Below, piece after piece: positions 1 to 6,619 of a stretch of 16,114 bases of DNA. The notes beneath the pieces are model-generated. The model did not search any database, was not told the origin of the DNA, and saw only the letters and a list, made by a program, of their open reading frames with translations. Location: contig JAFWUX010000096.1 of NCBI GenBank assembly GCA_017523995.1, positions 1 through 16,114 of the forward strand, given 5' to 3'. The DNA comes from Oscillospiraceae bacterium. GTDB lineage: Bacteria; Bacillota_A; Clostridia; Oscillospirales; Ruminococcaceae. Made by a program: the position numbers and the translations under genes. The first letter of the stretch is position 1. Every line of letters begins with the position of its first letter.

Positions 1-257
1 CGGCGGAGGATATCCGCCTCCTCGTCGGTCAGCAGATCGGCGATTCTGCCGGCAGCATCCGCCTGATACGCCGCACGGACATGTGCGACCGCCTGCGCAT
101 GCAGCTCACGCGCCGGACGGTTTGCCTCACGCAGCAGCGTCTCGCGCACCATGACCTCGTAGACGCTGTCGCCGAGAAACGCGAGTGTCAGCGGGCTGTA
201 TTGCTTCGCCTCGTCGGGCGTCAGCGGTGTCTGCGCCGCAAGCATATCAATCGACAT
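1..257 (-). CDS. mrnC: Mini-ribonuclease III, N-terminal part (cut by the window edge)
   Basis: The visible 85 residues match the start of Mini-III, an RNase III-like enzyme without a dsRNA-binding domain that matures the ends of 23S rRNA in Firmicutes. The recognisable part is SPLTLAFLGDSVYEVMVRE at about residues 21-39; the family has (A/G)LAxxGDAxxE here, and the Asp of GDS is the equivalent of a catalytic metal ligand. The remaining catalytic half lies beyond base 1. The ATG at 257 overlaps the last 11 bases of obg; a second ATG at 245 begins one base after the obg stop and is equally possible. Neither has a good Shine-Dalgarno sequence, so translation is probably coupled to obg. Position last in a ribosome-assembly operon fits the role. 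Confidence 0.85.
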   Translation of the reverse strand, partial: MSIDMLAAQTPLTPDEAKQYSPLTLAFLGDSVYEVMVRETLLREANRPARELHAQAVAHVRAAYQADAAGRIADLLTDEEADILR

Positions 258-1521
258 AATCAAACTCGAAACCGTTGATCGAAACGGTCACGCCCTCCTT
301 CGCACCCATCTCCTCCAGCTTGTCAATGATGCCGCTGCTGCGCAGAACGCGCTCAAAATACTGCAGCGACGACCAGTCATCCGGATTGATCGTGCGCATG
401 ATCGGCTCCATGAACGGCGCATCAACCTGATAGACGCCGTCGCTGTCGATCTCGATGGTAAACCGCTTGCTCTCCTCGGGAGCAGGCTCCGGTGCAGCCT
501 CCGGTTCAAAGCGCTTGACCGGCGGCAGCGTTTCGAGCGTTCTTGCGATCTCGTCGAGCAGGGGCTTTGTGCCCTGAACAGCAGCCGCCGAGATCACATA
601 GAAGGGCAGTTCCTTCTCCGCGATATAGGCATGCAGCCGCTCGATCTGCTCCTCGGAGGCAAGATCCGCCTTGTTCGCTGCAACAATCTGCGGACACTTG
701 CTCAGCTCCTCAGAAAACGCGCACAGCTCCTTGTTGATCTTCTCGAAGTCCTCGATCGGATCGCGATCCTCACTGCCGGAGACATCCAGCACATGCACAA
801 TCAGGCGGCAGCGCTCCACATGACGCAGAAAGTCATGTCCGAGACCGGCGCCTGCGGCAGCACCCTCGATGAGTCCGGGGATATCCGCCATGACAAAGGA
901 TCGCTCATCGTCAAATTTCACCACGCCGAGCACCGGCTCCAGCGTTGTGAAATGATAGTTTGCAATTTTCGGTTTTGCAGCAGATACAACGGAAATCAGT
1001 GTGGATTTGCCGACATTCGGGAATCCGACCAGTCCGACATCCGCGAGCAGCTTGAGCTCTAGGATCACATCGAACTTTTCGCCGTCATATCCGGGCTTTG
1101 CAAAGCGCGGAACCTGTCTTGTAGAGGTTGCAAAGTGCTGATTGCCCTTGCCGCCTCTGCCGCCCTTTGCGAGGATCACCGGTTCATCGCCGGAGATATC
1201 CGCCATCACTCTGCCGCTTTCAGCCTCACGGATCACAGTTCCGCGCGGCACCTTGATGACAAGATCGGGCGCGCTTTTGCCGGTGCAGCGTTTTGCCGCG
1301 CCGTTCTGACCGTTTTCCGCAACATATTTCCGCTTATAGCGGAAGGAAATCAGGGAGGAATCGTGGTCATCCGCCACAAAAACGATATCGCCGCCCTTGC
1401 CGCCGTCTCCGCCGTCGGGGCCGCCTGCCGCGACATATTTCTCGCGGTGGAAGCTGACACAGCCGTCGCCGCCTCTGCCTGCTTCGATATGGATTCTCGC
1501 CTGATCGACGAACATAGACAT
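247..1521 (-). CDS. obg: Obg-family 50S ribosome assembly GTPase
   Basis: Large-subunit assembly GTPase of 424 residues, a normal length for Firmicute Obg (also called CgtA or ObgE). Three domains are visible. The glycine-rich Obg fold covers about residues 3-158 (GRGGDG, GGPDGGDGGKGG). The GTPase domain has P-loop GFPNVGKS at 166-173, switch I FTTLEP at 191-196, DIPG at 213-216, NKAD at 283-286 and SAA at 311-313. A C-terminal OCT domain covers about 352-424, after a Pro/Glu-rich linker. The ATG at 1521 is preceded by GAGGTGA at good spacing. It follows rpmA and overlaps mrnC. Obg binds the 50S subunit and ppGpp in studied species; nothing here looks altered. Confidence 0.98.
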   Translation of the reverse strand: MSMFVDQARIHIEAGRGGDGCVSFHREKYVAAGGPDGGDGGKGGDIVFVADDHDSSLISFRYKRKYVAENGQNGAAKRCTGKSAPDLVIKVPRGTVIREAESGRVMADISGDEPVILAKGGRGGKGNQHFATSTRQVPRFAKPGYDGEKFDVILELKLLADVGLVGFPNVGKSTLISVVSAAKPKIANYHFTTLEPVLGVVKFDDERSFVMADIPGLIEGAAAGAGLGHDFLRHVERCRLIVHVLDVSGSEDRDPIEDFEKINKELCAFSEELSKCPQIVAANKADLASEEQIERLHAYIAEKELPFYVISAAAVQGTKPLLDEIARTLETLPPVKRFEPEAAPEPAPEESKRFTIEIDSDGVYQVDAPFMEPIMRTINPDDWSSLQYFERVLRSSGIIDKLEEMGAKEGVTVSINGFEFDYVD

Positions 1522-1582
1522 TTGAAATCACCTCATAAGAAATCCCCCTGCGATAAACACAAGGGGACCATGCGGTACATCA

Positions 1583-1618
1583 GATGCCCTGCACCGGCGA
1601 TCCCGGCACAGGGACATC
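1583..1618 (-). other. Intercistronic hairpin between rpmA and obg
   Basis: GATG, CCCTG and CCGG in the left arm pair with CCGG, CAGGG and CATC in the right arm around a 5-nt loop (1598-1602), with a 2x2 internal loop and one bulged A. On the minus strand it starts 9 bases after the rpmA stop. No U-run follows, so it is more likely an mRNA-stability or processing structure, or a weak attenuator, than a full terminator. Confidence 0.5.
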
Positions 1619-1626
1619 ATGCATTC

Positions 1627-1914
1627 TTACTGCTGCTCAGCAGCATAGACACTGACGCGCTTGCGGTCGCGGCCGAGACGCTCGAAGCGAACCTGACCGT
1701 CGATCTTTGCGAACAGTGTGTCATCCGAACCGATGCCGACATTGTTGCCCGGGTGGATATGTGTGCCGCGCTGACGAACAAGGATATTGCCCGCCAGAAC
1801 GTACTGACCGTCACCGCGCTTGACGCCAAGGCGCTTTGCTTCGGAATCACGGCCGTTCTTGGTAGAGCCAACGCCCTTCTTATGAGCGAAGAACTGCATG
1901 CTAATACGCAACAT
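1627..1914 (-). CDS. rpmA: 50S ribosomal protein L27, precursor with N-terminal extension
   Basis: L27 sits near the peptidyl-transferase centre of the 50S subunit. The 95 residues include the family core [20 protein letters not shown] and a C-terminal half typical of L27. The first nine residues, MLRISMQFF, form the extension found in Firmicutes; by analogy with Staphylococcus aureus, Prp cuts after Phe9 to leave Ala10 as the mature N terminus. The ATG at 1914 has GGAGGTG eight bases upstream, supporting the long, processed form. The gene lies directly downstream of prp and upstream of obg. Confidence 0.98.
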   Translation of the reverse strand: MLRISMQFFAHKKGVGSTKNGRDSEAKRLGVKRGDGQYVLAGNILVRQRGTHIHPGNNVGIGSDDTLFAKIDGQVRFERLGRDRKRVSVYAAEQQ

Positions 1915-1983
1915 TTGGATTGCACCTCCGTTTTCAAAAGTGGCGGCTGCCTGAAAGTCCTTTTCCGGTGGACTTCTGCCCTC

Positions 1984-2328
1984 TCAGTTTTTCTGCTGTT
2001 TGACCTTGACGGTCATCAGCCCTTCAAAATCCTCTGAGAGTGCCTGCAAATGAATCAGCAGCCCGTGCAGGAGTTCCGATTGCACAGGATCCGGCGCATC
2101 GAGCCGGAAACCGAGTGTGTTCTCCGCAGATTCGGAAGGCTGTTCCGTGATCGTGACAGCGGCGCCGAAGCACTCTGTCAGCGTATTGCAGGTCAGCTGG
2201 ACTGCCGAGGAGACTGCCGCACAGAGGATCTGACCGCTTGGGTCCTCCTCCGTGTAATCAGCATGTCCCTTCACGGTGCAGCTGATGAGCATTCCGTTTT
2301 TCTGCGTGAACGAAGCATGGAGCTTCAT
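1984..2328 (-). CDS. prp: Ribosomal-processing cysteine protease Prp
   Basis: Small cysteine protease (114 residues) that removes the N-terminal extension of L27. The active-site His22 is in GHAD and the nucleophile Cys36 is in ILCAAVS, the usual motif order for Prp. Its place between rplU and rpmA is the classical Firmicute arrangement and strongly supports the call. One oddity: 14 residues separate His22 and Cys36, while S. aureus Prp has His22 and Cys34, and the usual acidic residue before the Ile (GxDIxC) is Gln33 here. The loop TEEDPSGQ is therefore slightly longer and altered. The stop lies 69 bases before the rpmA start. Confidence 0.93.
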   Translation of the reverse strand: MKLHASFTQKNGMLISCTVKGHADYTEEDPSGQILCAAVSSAVQLTCNTLTECFGAAVTITEQPSESAENTLGFRLDAPDPVQSELLHGLLIHLQALSEDFEGLMTVKVKQQKN

Positions 2329-2337
2329 ATCCCGTGC

Positions 2338-2649
2338 TTATTTGCTGATAGATTCGATGCGGACCTGCGTAAACGGCTGTCTGTGGCCCTTTGCGCGCTT
2401 CTGACCGCACTTCGGCTTGTAGGTGAAGACGCGGATCTTCTTGCCCTTGCCGTTTGCGAGAACCGTTGCCTTAACGGTTGCGCCTGCAACAGTAGGAGCG
2501 CCGATCGTCAGACCGCTCTCATCACCGACTGCTGCGACCTGGTCGAAGGTGACGGTTTCGCCAGCCTCAACTGCGAGCTTCTCAACACGAACGATGTTGC
2601 CCTCCTCAACCTTCAGCTGCTTGCCGCCTGTCAAAATGACTGCATACAT
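2338..2649 (-). CDS. rplU: 50S ribosomal protein L21
   Basis: L21 is a 23S rRNA-binding protein of the large subunit. The 103 residues begin MYAVILTGGKQLKVEEG and contain the C-terminal block KRAKGHRQPFTQVRIESI, both typical of L21, and the length is normal. The reading frame is open to an ATG at 2676, adding nine residues, but homologues begin at MYAV and AGGTG lies upstream of the ATG at 2649, so the shorter form is preferred. It is the first gene of the rplU-prp-rpmA-obg-mrnC operon and stops nine bases before prp. Confidence 0.97.
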   Translation of the reverse strand: MYAVILTGGKQLKVEEGNIVRVEKLAVEAGETVTFDQVAAVGDESGLTIGAPTVAGATVKATVLANGKGKKIRVFTYKPKCGQKRAKGHRQPFTQVRIESISK

Positions 2650-2748
2650 GGTATTCTTGGCACCTGCCTTTTCCATAAACTCGCTGCGAACGGTGCGTGC
2701 ATGACCCGTAAACGGGCATACTGCGACTTAAACCGTCCAGCATGCGGC
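2650..2748 (-). ncRNA. Leader of the rplU mRNA, candidate L21 leader element
   Basis: About 100 nt lie between the predicted transcription start (near 2748) and the rplU start. A hairpin with stem CCCG/CGGG and loop UUUA (about 2709-2720) extends outward through a G-U pair, one bulge and four more pairs. Many Firmicutes have a structured L21 leader thought to give autoregulation, so this is a reasonable candidate. Assignment to that RNA family was not tested. Confidence 0.45.
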
Positions 2749-2754
2749 TCTACC

Positions 2755-2783
2755 ATTATACCGTATTTCCGCAGTTTTGTCAA
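2755..2783 (-). promoter_or_regulatory. Promoter of the rplU operon
   Basis: On the minus strand TTGACA (2783-2778) and TATAAT (2760-2755) are separated by exactly 17 bases, a perfect vegetative consensus. It starts nine bases after the U-run of the upstream gene's terminator, giving the ribosomal operon independent and probably strong expression. Confidence 0.92.
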
Positions 2784-2791
2784 GAGCTGAC

Positions 2792-2820
2792 AAAAAGCTG
2801 CCGGTATAAATTCCGGCAGC
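2792..2820 (-). terminator. Intrinsic terminator of the GH26 gene
   Basis: Perfect 8-bp stem GCTGCCGG/CCGGCAGC with an 8-nt loop, followed on the minus strand by five T. It lies 25 bases after the GH26 stop codon and insulates it from the rplU promoter. Confidence 0.9.
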
Positions 2821-2844
2821 CTTTCGCATGAATTTTGTTGATTT

Positions 2845-4734
2845 TTACTTTCTCGCCTCAAAATCCGCCTTGCTGATGAGCTTTGCAATGTACATCAGGA
2901 TGCGGGTGGTATCGCCGCCGTCGATGCCCTGTTTTCCGTCGCAGTCGGCATTGCGCTTGCCTGCCGCGGTGACGGCAGCGGTCTTGTCCTCAGCGACAAA
3001 GCGCGCGAGCAGCACAGCATCGGAAACATCGACAGCGCCGCTGCAGTCAACATCGCCGACGAGCTCCCCTTCCGCAGCCTTGCCGGATGTGGTCACGGTT
3101 GTCTGCTCCGGTGTTGTCTGCTTGACTTCCGGCAGCTTGGGATCGTAGGTATCCCAGTCCGGCAGCTCGTCGAGCGTGACGCAGTAATCGCTGGTGTAGA
3201 TTTTCTTGAGCTCATCCGCGCCGGTCAACTCGGTGAGATAGCGCTGATACCACGGGCAGAAGTAGAGCCATGCCGCCTTGTCCTTCTGCAGATTTTCGAG
3301 CGACGGAATCGTATCGTTCTCGCTCATGACGACCATTTTCTGACCCTTGGTCTGCGCAACCATCGTATAGAACGAAGCCGCGATTGCGCTGTAGTTCGGA
3401 TCGTTGTTGTTGATCGCGTTATACTTGTCAATGCCCTGGAAATCGACATAATCGTCGCCCGGATACCATTCCGCAGCATGTGCCGAGGTCGAACTTGTCC
3501 AGATCCACAGCAGATTGTGCAAATTGTATTCCTTGGTCAGCTTGTCATAGAGATAGTGATAGAGATTAACGCAGGCTTCGGGACCTTCGGCGCCCCACCA
3601 GAACCATGCGCCTTCCGCCTCGTGCAGCGGACGGAACAGAATCGGGACACCTGCATCGCGCGCCTTGCCGAGCTGCTCCGCGAGGAGCTTGATGTCGGCA
3701 TTGATGACCTCATTCTCCCATGTGCCCTCTTTGACGGCATTCGTCGCGCTGAACGTTGTGAAGTTGCCGCCGTTCGCCGCCGATTCGACATAGAACGCAA
3801 CATCCTTGCTGCCCTTTTTCGTCGGGACATTCCAGTGATAGGTCACGGTCGGGATGCCGCCCTTTTCCTTATACCACGCGACCACACGCTCCGGCGCATC
3901 ATCGAAATAGGGCGATGTGGTGTTGTAGAACAAAAAGTCAATGCCGCGGATGGCAGGCTGCTTGCCGGTGGTCTTTTCGATATACTCGAACTCCGCCTCA
4001 TTGTCAACGAGATAGTTGATCGGGAGCCCCTGCGATTCCTGCGCGTTCTTGTTATAGTTATGCGAGCCGCAGTATTCCTGCTGTCCGGAGAGAATCTGCT
4101 TGCCGTAGACCGAGCGCAGATAGGCATAGAGCTTTCTGGCTTCCGGCGATGCATCCGGATCGCACGGCGCCGCGGCGGGCTCAAAGCTTGTCAGATAGGC
4201 AGGTGCATCGGAGATCGTCAGATAGTCAAGGAAGGTATAGCCCCAGTAGCTCTTGATCTGGATGGTGTTCTCGCCCTTGTTCAGGTGGACATATCCGGCG
4301 GGGAGCATCTGCCAGCCCTTGCCGGAGTTGAACGGAAACAGGATTTCGCCCTGCGATTCGCCGTTCACAAGCAGATACTGCGTTTTGTCGGGCTTTTCCG
4401 GATTGCCGAAGCACTGGATATAGCAGAGGTTGAGCGCGTAGTAGCCTTCCTTTTCCATATTGACCGTCACAGTGACTGCCGCGTCCTTGCGGTCGATATA
4501 GACATAGCTGTCGCCGGACCACCCCTTCATGTCGCAGACATTGCCGAAGCCGTCCTCGTCGATCTGCTCCCAGGTGATCGGTTCACGGTTTTCGCAGTCC
4601 GTGAGCGTGCCGCTCTCGAACTCCACTTTGATGACCTCACCGTCCGCCGCGGATGCAGTACCGCAGGGCATGGTAAGGGCGCCGACAGCGAGCACAGCCG
4701 CGGTCAGCAATGCTGTTTTCTTGTGTGTTTTCAT
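2845..4734 (-). CDS. Secreted GH26 endo-mannanase-like enzyme with CBM and type I dockerin
   Basis: The product (629 residues) is predicted to be an exported beta-mannan hydrolase that docks onto a cellulosomal scaffoldin. A signal peptide covers about 1-30 (basic MKTHKK, hydrophobic core, TASAADG). A CBM6/35-like beta-sandwich spans about 35-177. The GH26 catalytic domain spans about 195-525, with acid/base Glu372 in RPLHE and probable nucleophile Glu472 in VVMSEN. A Pro/Thr-rich linker follows (about 531-555), then a dockerin from 559 with calcium loops DVDCSGAVDVSD (561-572) and NADCDGKQGIDGGD (595-608). The ATG at 4734 has AAAGGGG upstream and begins at the signal peptide; the frame stays open upstream only through a repeat island, so the longer reading is rejected. 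No CAZyme neighbours are visible. Specificity for mannan rather than another GH26 substrate is inferred. Confidence 0.92.
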   Translation of the reverse strand: MKTHKKTALLTAAVLAVGALTMPCGTASAADGEVIKVEFESGTLTDCENREPITWEQIDEDGFGNVCDMKGWSGDSYVYIDRKDAAVTVTVNMEKEGYYALNLCYIQCFGNPEKPDKTQYLLVNGESQGEILFPFNSGKGWQMLPAGYVHLNKGENTIQIKSYWGYTFLDYLTISDAPAYLTSFEPAAAPCDPDASPEARKLYAYLRSVYGKQILSGQQEYCGSHNYNKNAQESQGLPINYLVDNEAEFEYIEKTTGKQPAIRGIDFLFYNTTSPYFDDAPERVVAWYKEKGGIPTVTYHWNVPTKKGSKDVAFYVESAANGGNFTTFSATNAVKEGTWENEVINADIKLLAEQLGKARDAGVPILFRPLHEAEGAWFWWGAEGPEACVNLYHYLYDKLTKEYNLHNLLWIWTSSTSAHAAEWYPGDDYVDFQGIDKYNAINNNDPNYSAIAASFYTMVAQTKGQKMVVMSENDTIPSLENLQKDKAAWLYFCPWYQRYLTELTGADELKKIYTSDYCVTLDELPDWDTYDPKLPEVKQTTPEQTTVTTSGKAAEGELVGDVDCSGAVDVSDAVLLARFVAEDKTAAVTAAGKRNADCDGKQGIDGGDTTRILMYIAKLISKADFEARK

Positions 4735-4770
4735 TTCTGGTAACCCCTTTAATATAATATATATTTGTTC

Positions 4771-4791
4771 AAAGCCGGTTCTTCCGGCCTT
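4771..4791. other. Short hairpin upstream of the GH26 gene
   Basis: AAAGCCGG and CCGGCCTT pair around a 5-nt loop (TTCTT). It lies about 37 bases upstream of the GH26 start, next to an AT-rich stretch (4745-4766). No convincing -35/-10 pair was found for GH26, so this could be part of its leader or an operator. Confidence 0.4.
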
Positions 4792-4800
4792 ATAACCTGG

Positions 4801-4917
4801 TAGTGAGGAGTGAGAAGTGAGAAGTGAGGAGTTGCGGTGCGGCTTCGCCGCGATTTCAAAATCATGCGCGAAGCGCATACCTTATCTCCTAACTCCTAAC
4901 TCCTATCTCCTAACTAT
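4801..4917. repeat. Repeat island A: heptamer arms around a 19-nt palindromic core
   Basis: Left arm: four 7-bp units of GTGAGRA type (4803-4830). Centre: a GCGGC-TTC-GCCGC hairpin and the core CATGCGCGAAGCGCATACC (4863-4881). Right arm: about five units of CTCCTAA type to about 4916. The arms are imperfect inverted copies of each other, so the whole island could fold as one long hairpin. The same core recurs near 8592, 11137 (diverged) and 15736. The right arm contains the last codons and stop of the methyltransferase gene. Confidence 0.85.
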
Positions 4918-5676
4918 TTTTCGCGCCGCGAAATAATATCTATGGATGCTGCCGCAGACCGCACCCTTCTCTTTGATCTCTGCTTCTGTTTTCACCAACT
5001 GCGGAAAGCAGCGATCGACCGAAAAACCGGTAAATTCCCATTCTATTACTTTGGCAAACCAGATCAGCGCCGCCGTATCATAAAAGCGGATCGGACGGAA
5101 TGCCTCGTCTTCTGCAAGGATTTCAAATCCCGCCGCACGGAACCGCGCAAGCTGAATCTCCAGCTGCTGCTCCGGAAAAGGCGGTTTTGCATCGGGCAGC
5201 AGGCGCGTGACCAGCTCGCGGTCATTCTCCGCACCGACCTGCTGTGTCAGAAAGATGCCGCCCGGCTTCAGTACACGCCAAAGCTCTGCCGCATCGTATG
5301 CGCCGTGCCGGTTCAGCACCAGATCGAAGGACGCATCGGCAAAGGGCATTGCTTTCGGATCGCGCATCTCGCGGAAATCAATGCCCAGCGGAAGCAGGCG
5401 CTCTTTGCAAAGCGCAATATTCGGCGCCCAGCCCTCTGTTGCGGCAGTCCGTTCATACGGATGCTTCAGCGACAGCAGAAATTTACCGCCGCCCGTGTCC
5501 ATATCAAGCAAATGCAGATCGTCACGCCGGTACTGCTGCACCAGCGCTGCAAAATCCCACGGCAGCAGATCGTCGCCGTCGTCCCATTTGCCATCGAGTT
5601 CGCTGAAATCCCAGCCTTTGATCTGTGCGCGGCGTTCCACAGCCTGCCAGATCGCTTTTTGTTCATCTGAATTCAT
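4903..5676 (-). CDS. Class I SAM-dependent methyltransferase, substrate unknown
   Basis: Predicted cytoplasmic methyltransferase of 257 residues. A helical region (1-52) precedes the Rossmann-type domain. Motif I is LLDMDTGGGKFL (56-67), with two Asp and the glycine loop. Glu81 at the end of strand 2 would hold the SAM ribose. FDLVLNRHG (117-125) matches the motif IV region and RVLKPGGIFLTQQVG (134-148) is the typical post-motif strand, as in Methyltransf_11 proteins. The substrate cannot be told. The ATG at 5676 has AAAAGGAG nine bases upstream. The last codons (about IVRR and the stop) lie in repeat island A, so the natural C terminus seems to have been replaced by repeat sequence. It is the last gene of the minus-strand unit, 124 bases after its neighbour. 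Confidence 0.88.
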   Translation of the reverse strand: MNSDEQKAIWQAVERRAQIKGWDFSELDGKWDDGDDLLPWDFAALVQQYRRDDLHLLDMDTGGGKFLLSLKHPYERTAATEGWAPNIALCKERLLPLGIDFREMRDPKAMPFADASFDLVLNRHGAYDAAELWRVLKPGGIFLTQQVGAENDRELVTRLLPDAKPPFPEQQLEIQLARFRAAGFEILAEDEAFRPIRFYDTAALIWFAKVIEWEFTGFSVDRCFPQLVKTEAEIKEKGAVCGSIHRYYFAARKIVRR

Positions 5677-5689
5677 TGTAACTGCTCCT

Positions 5690-5766
5690 TTTCATATTGA
5701 AATTGATATGAAAGCGCAGTCTGACAGCTTTGATTCCCGATACAGTGCTGTCAGTCCTGCATCGGG
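5690..5766 (-). promoter_or_regulatory. Structured leader in front of the methyltransferase gene
   Basis: Three inverted repeats are packed into the gap. TTTCATAT (5690-5697) and ATATGAAA (5706-5713) form a perfect 8-bp hairpin whose base touches the Shine-Dalgarno sequence. CTGACAG (5721-5727) pairs with CTGTCAG (5748-5754), and CCCGAT (5736-5741) pairs with ATCGGG (5761-5766). The last two interlock, so they would form a pseudoknot or two exclusive states. The 24-bp repeat at 5690-5713 could instead be a DNA operator. No matching RNA family is recognised. Confidence 0.45.
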
Positions 5767-5800
5767 CAGTTACCTCGCGGCATCATCTTTTCTCCTTCTG

Positions 5801-6121
5801 TTATCCCAGATACATCAGCTCTGCATCCGGAAACTGGTTGCGGAAATCCTCAATATGTTCAAGGATATCGTCAATCCGTTCAATGACATAGCTTTTATCG
5901 CTTTCCGGCACATCGTGCATGCGGACATATTCCTGCACCTTCCGGAATTCCTCCATGAGCTCCGGCATCGCAGCAGTCGAGATCGCATACTGCGCAAGAT
6001 AGTGCAGATGCATCGCTTCGATCGCCGGTTCCCAGACCTCGCGCCATGTGCTTTGAAACGATACAGGCATATCGTCATAAGCACCGGTTACGGGATCTTT
6101 GATACCAAGCGTTACGGACAT
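5801..6121 (-). CDS. Unrecognised small acidic protein
   Basis: A 106-residue cytoplasmic protein that I do not recognise. It has no signal peptide or membrane segment. About residues 35-100 look mainly helical and acidic (ELMEEFRKVQEYV, IERIDDILEHIEDFRNQF), with one Trp-rich stretch (STWREVWEP). There are no cysteines, so metal or redox roles of that kind are unlikely. The ATG at 6121 has AAAAGGAG at good spacing, which makes it a real gene. It stands between rpiB (39 bases upstream) and the methyltransferase, apparently in the same operon. No function can be offered. Confidence 0.8.
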   Translation of the reverse strand: MSVTLGIKDPVTGAYDDMPVSFQSTWREVWEPAIEAMHLHYLAQYAISTAAMPELMEEFRKVQEYVRMHDVPESDKSYVIERIDDILEHIEDFRNQFPDAELMYLG

Positions 6122-6160
6122 TCACTCAGCTCCTTTTTACATTATGATCAGTGCAGCCGC

Positions 6161-6592
6161 TTATTTTTCCAGCTCCATGATCATATCAACTCTGCGCTGA
6201 TGTCTGCCGCCCTCAAACTCTGTGAACAGGAACGCATCGAGGATTTCCTTTGCAAGTCCCGAGCCGACAACGCGCTCGCCCATGCAGAGGACATTCGCGT
6301 CATTGTGCAGACGGGTAAATTTCGCGCTGTAGGTCTCCGAGCAGACAGCCGCGCGGATGCCCTTCATCTTGTTTGCGGTCATGCACATGCCGATGCCGGT
6401 GCCGCAGAGCAGAATGCCGGTATCCGCTTCACCGGACTGAATCTTTTTGCAGACTTCCTTTGCAATGACAGGATAGTCGCTCGGGGATTCGTCGGTTCCG
6501 CAGTCGATATACGGGATCTCCTGATCCTCAAGATATTCCTTGACAATATGCCGCAGCGATGCCGCAGCGTGGTCGCTTCCGATTGCGATCAT
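6161..6592 (-). CDS. rpiB: Ribose-5-phosphate isomerase B (RpiB/LacAB family)
   Basis: Interconverts ribose 5-phosphate and ribulose 5-phosphate in the pentose phosphate pathway, in the cytoplasm. In the 143-residue form the N terminus is MIAIGSDHAA with Asp7-His8, catalytic Cys63 is in LLCGTGIG, the anion-hole loop GTGIGMCMTANK follows (64-75), His96 is in RLHND and Arg130-His131 are near the C terminus; all are RpiB landmarks. The frame is open to a GTG at 6601, but the only Shine-Dalgarno sequence (GGAG) abuts that codon and lies eight bases before the ATG at 6592, which is chosen. RpiB-like enzymes can also act on allose or galactose phosphates; nothing nearby suggests this. Confidence 0.95.
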   Translation of the reverse strand: MIAIGSDHAAASLRHIVKEYLEDQEIPYIDCGTDESPSDYPVIAKEVCKKIQSGEADTGILLCGTGIGMCMTANKMKGIRAAVCSETYSAKFTRLHNDANVLCMGERVVGSGLAKEILDAFLFTEFEGGRHQRRVDMIMELEK

Positions 6593-6619
6593 TTCAATCA
6601 CTCCGTTTCTGTAGATTTG

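Noticed and set aside
1135..2790. Plus-strand frames opposite obg, prp and rplU
   Set aside because: They run antisense through ribosomal genes with certain identity and lack start signals.
3478..4743. Plus-strand open frame of 421 codons opposite the GH26 gene
   Set aside because: It is a shadow of the GH26 coding sequence; composition is unlike a protein and no start signals are present.
4735..4878. 48-residue N-terminal extension of the GH26 protein
   Set aside because: It is translated from the repeat island and AT-rich leader; the signal peptide and the ribosome binding site both indicate the start at 4734.
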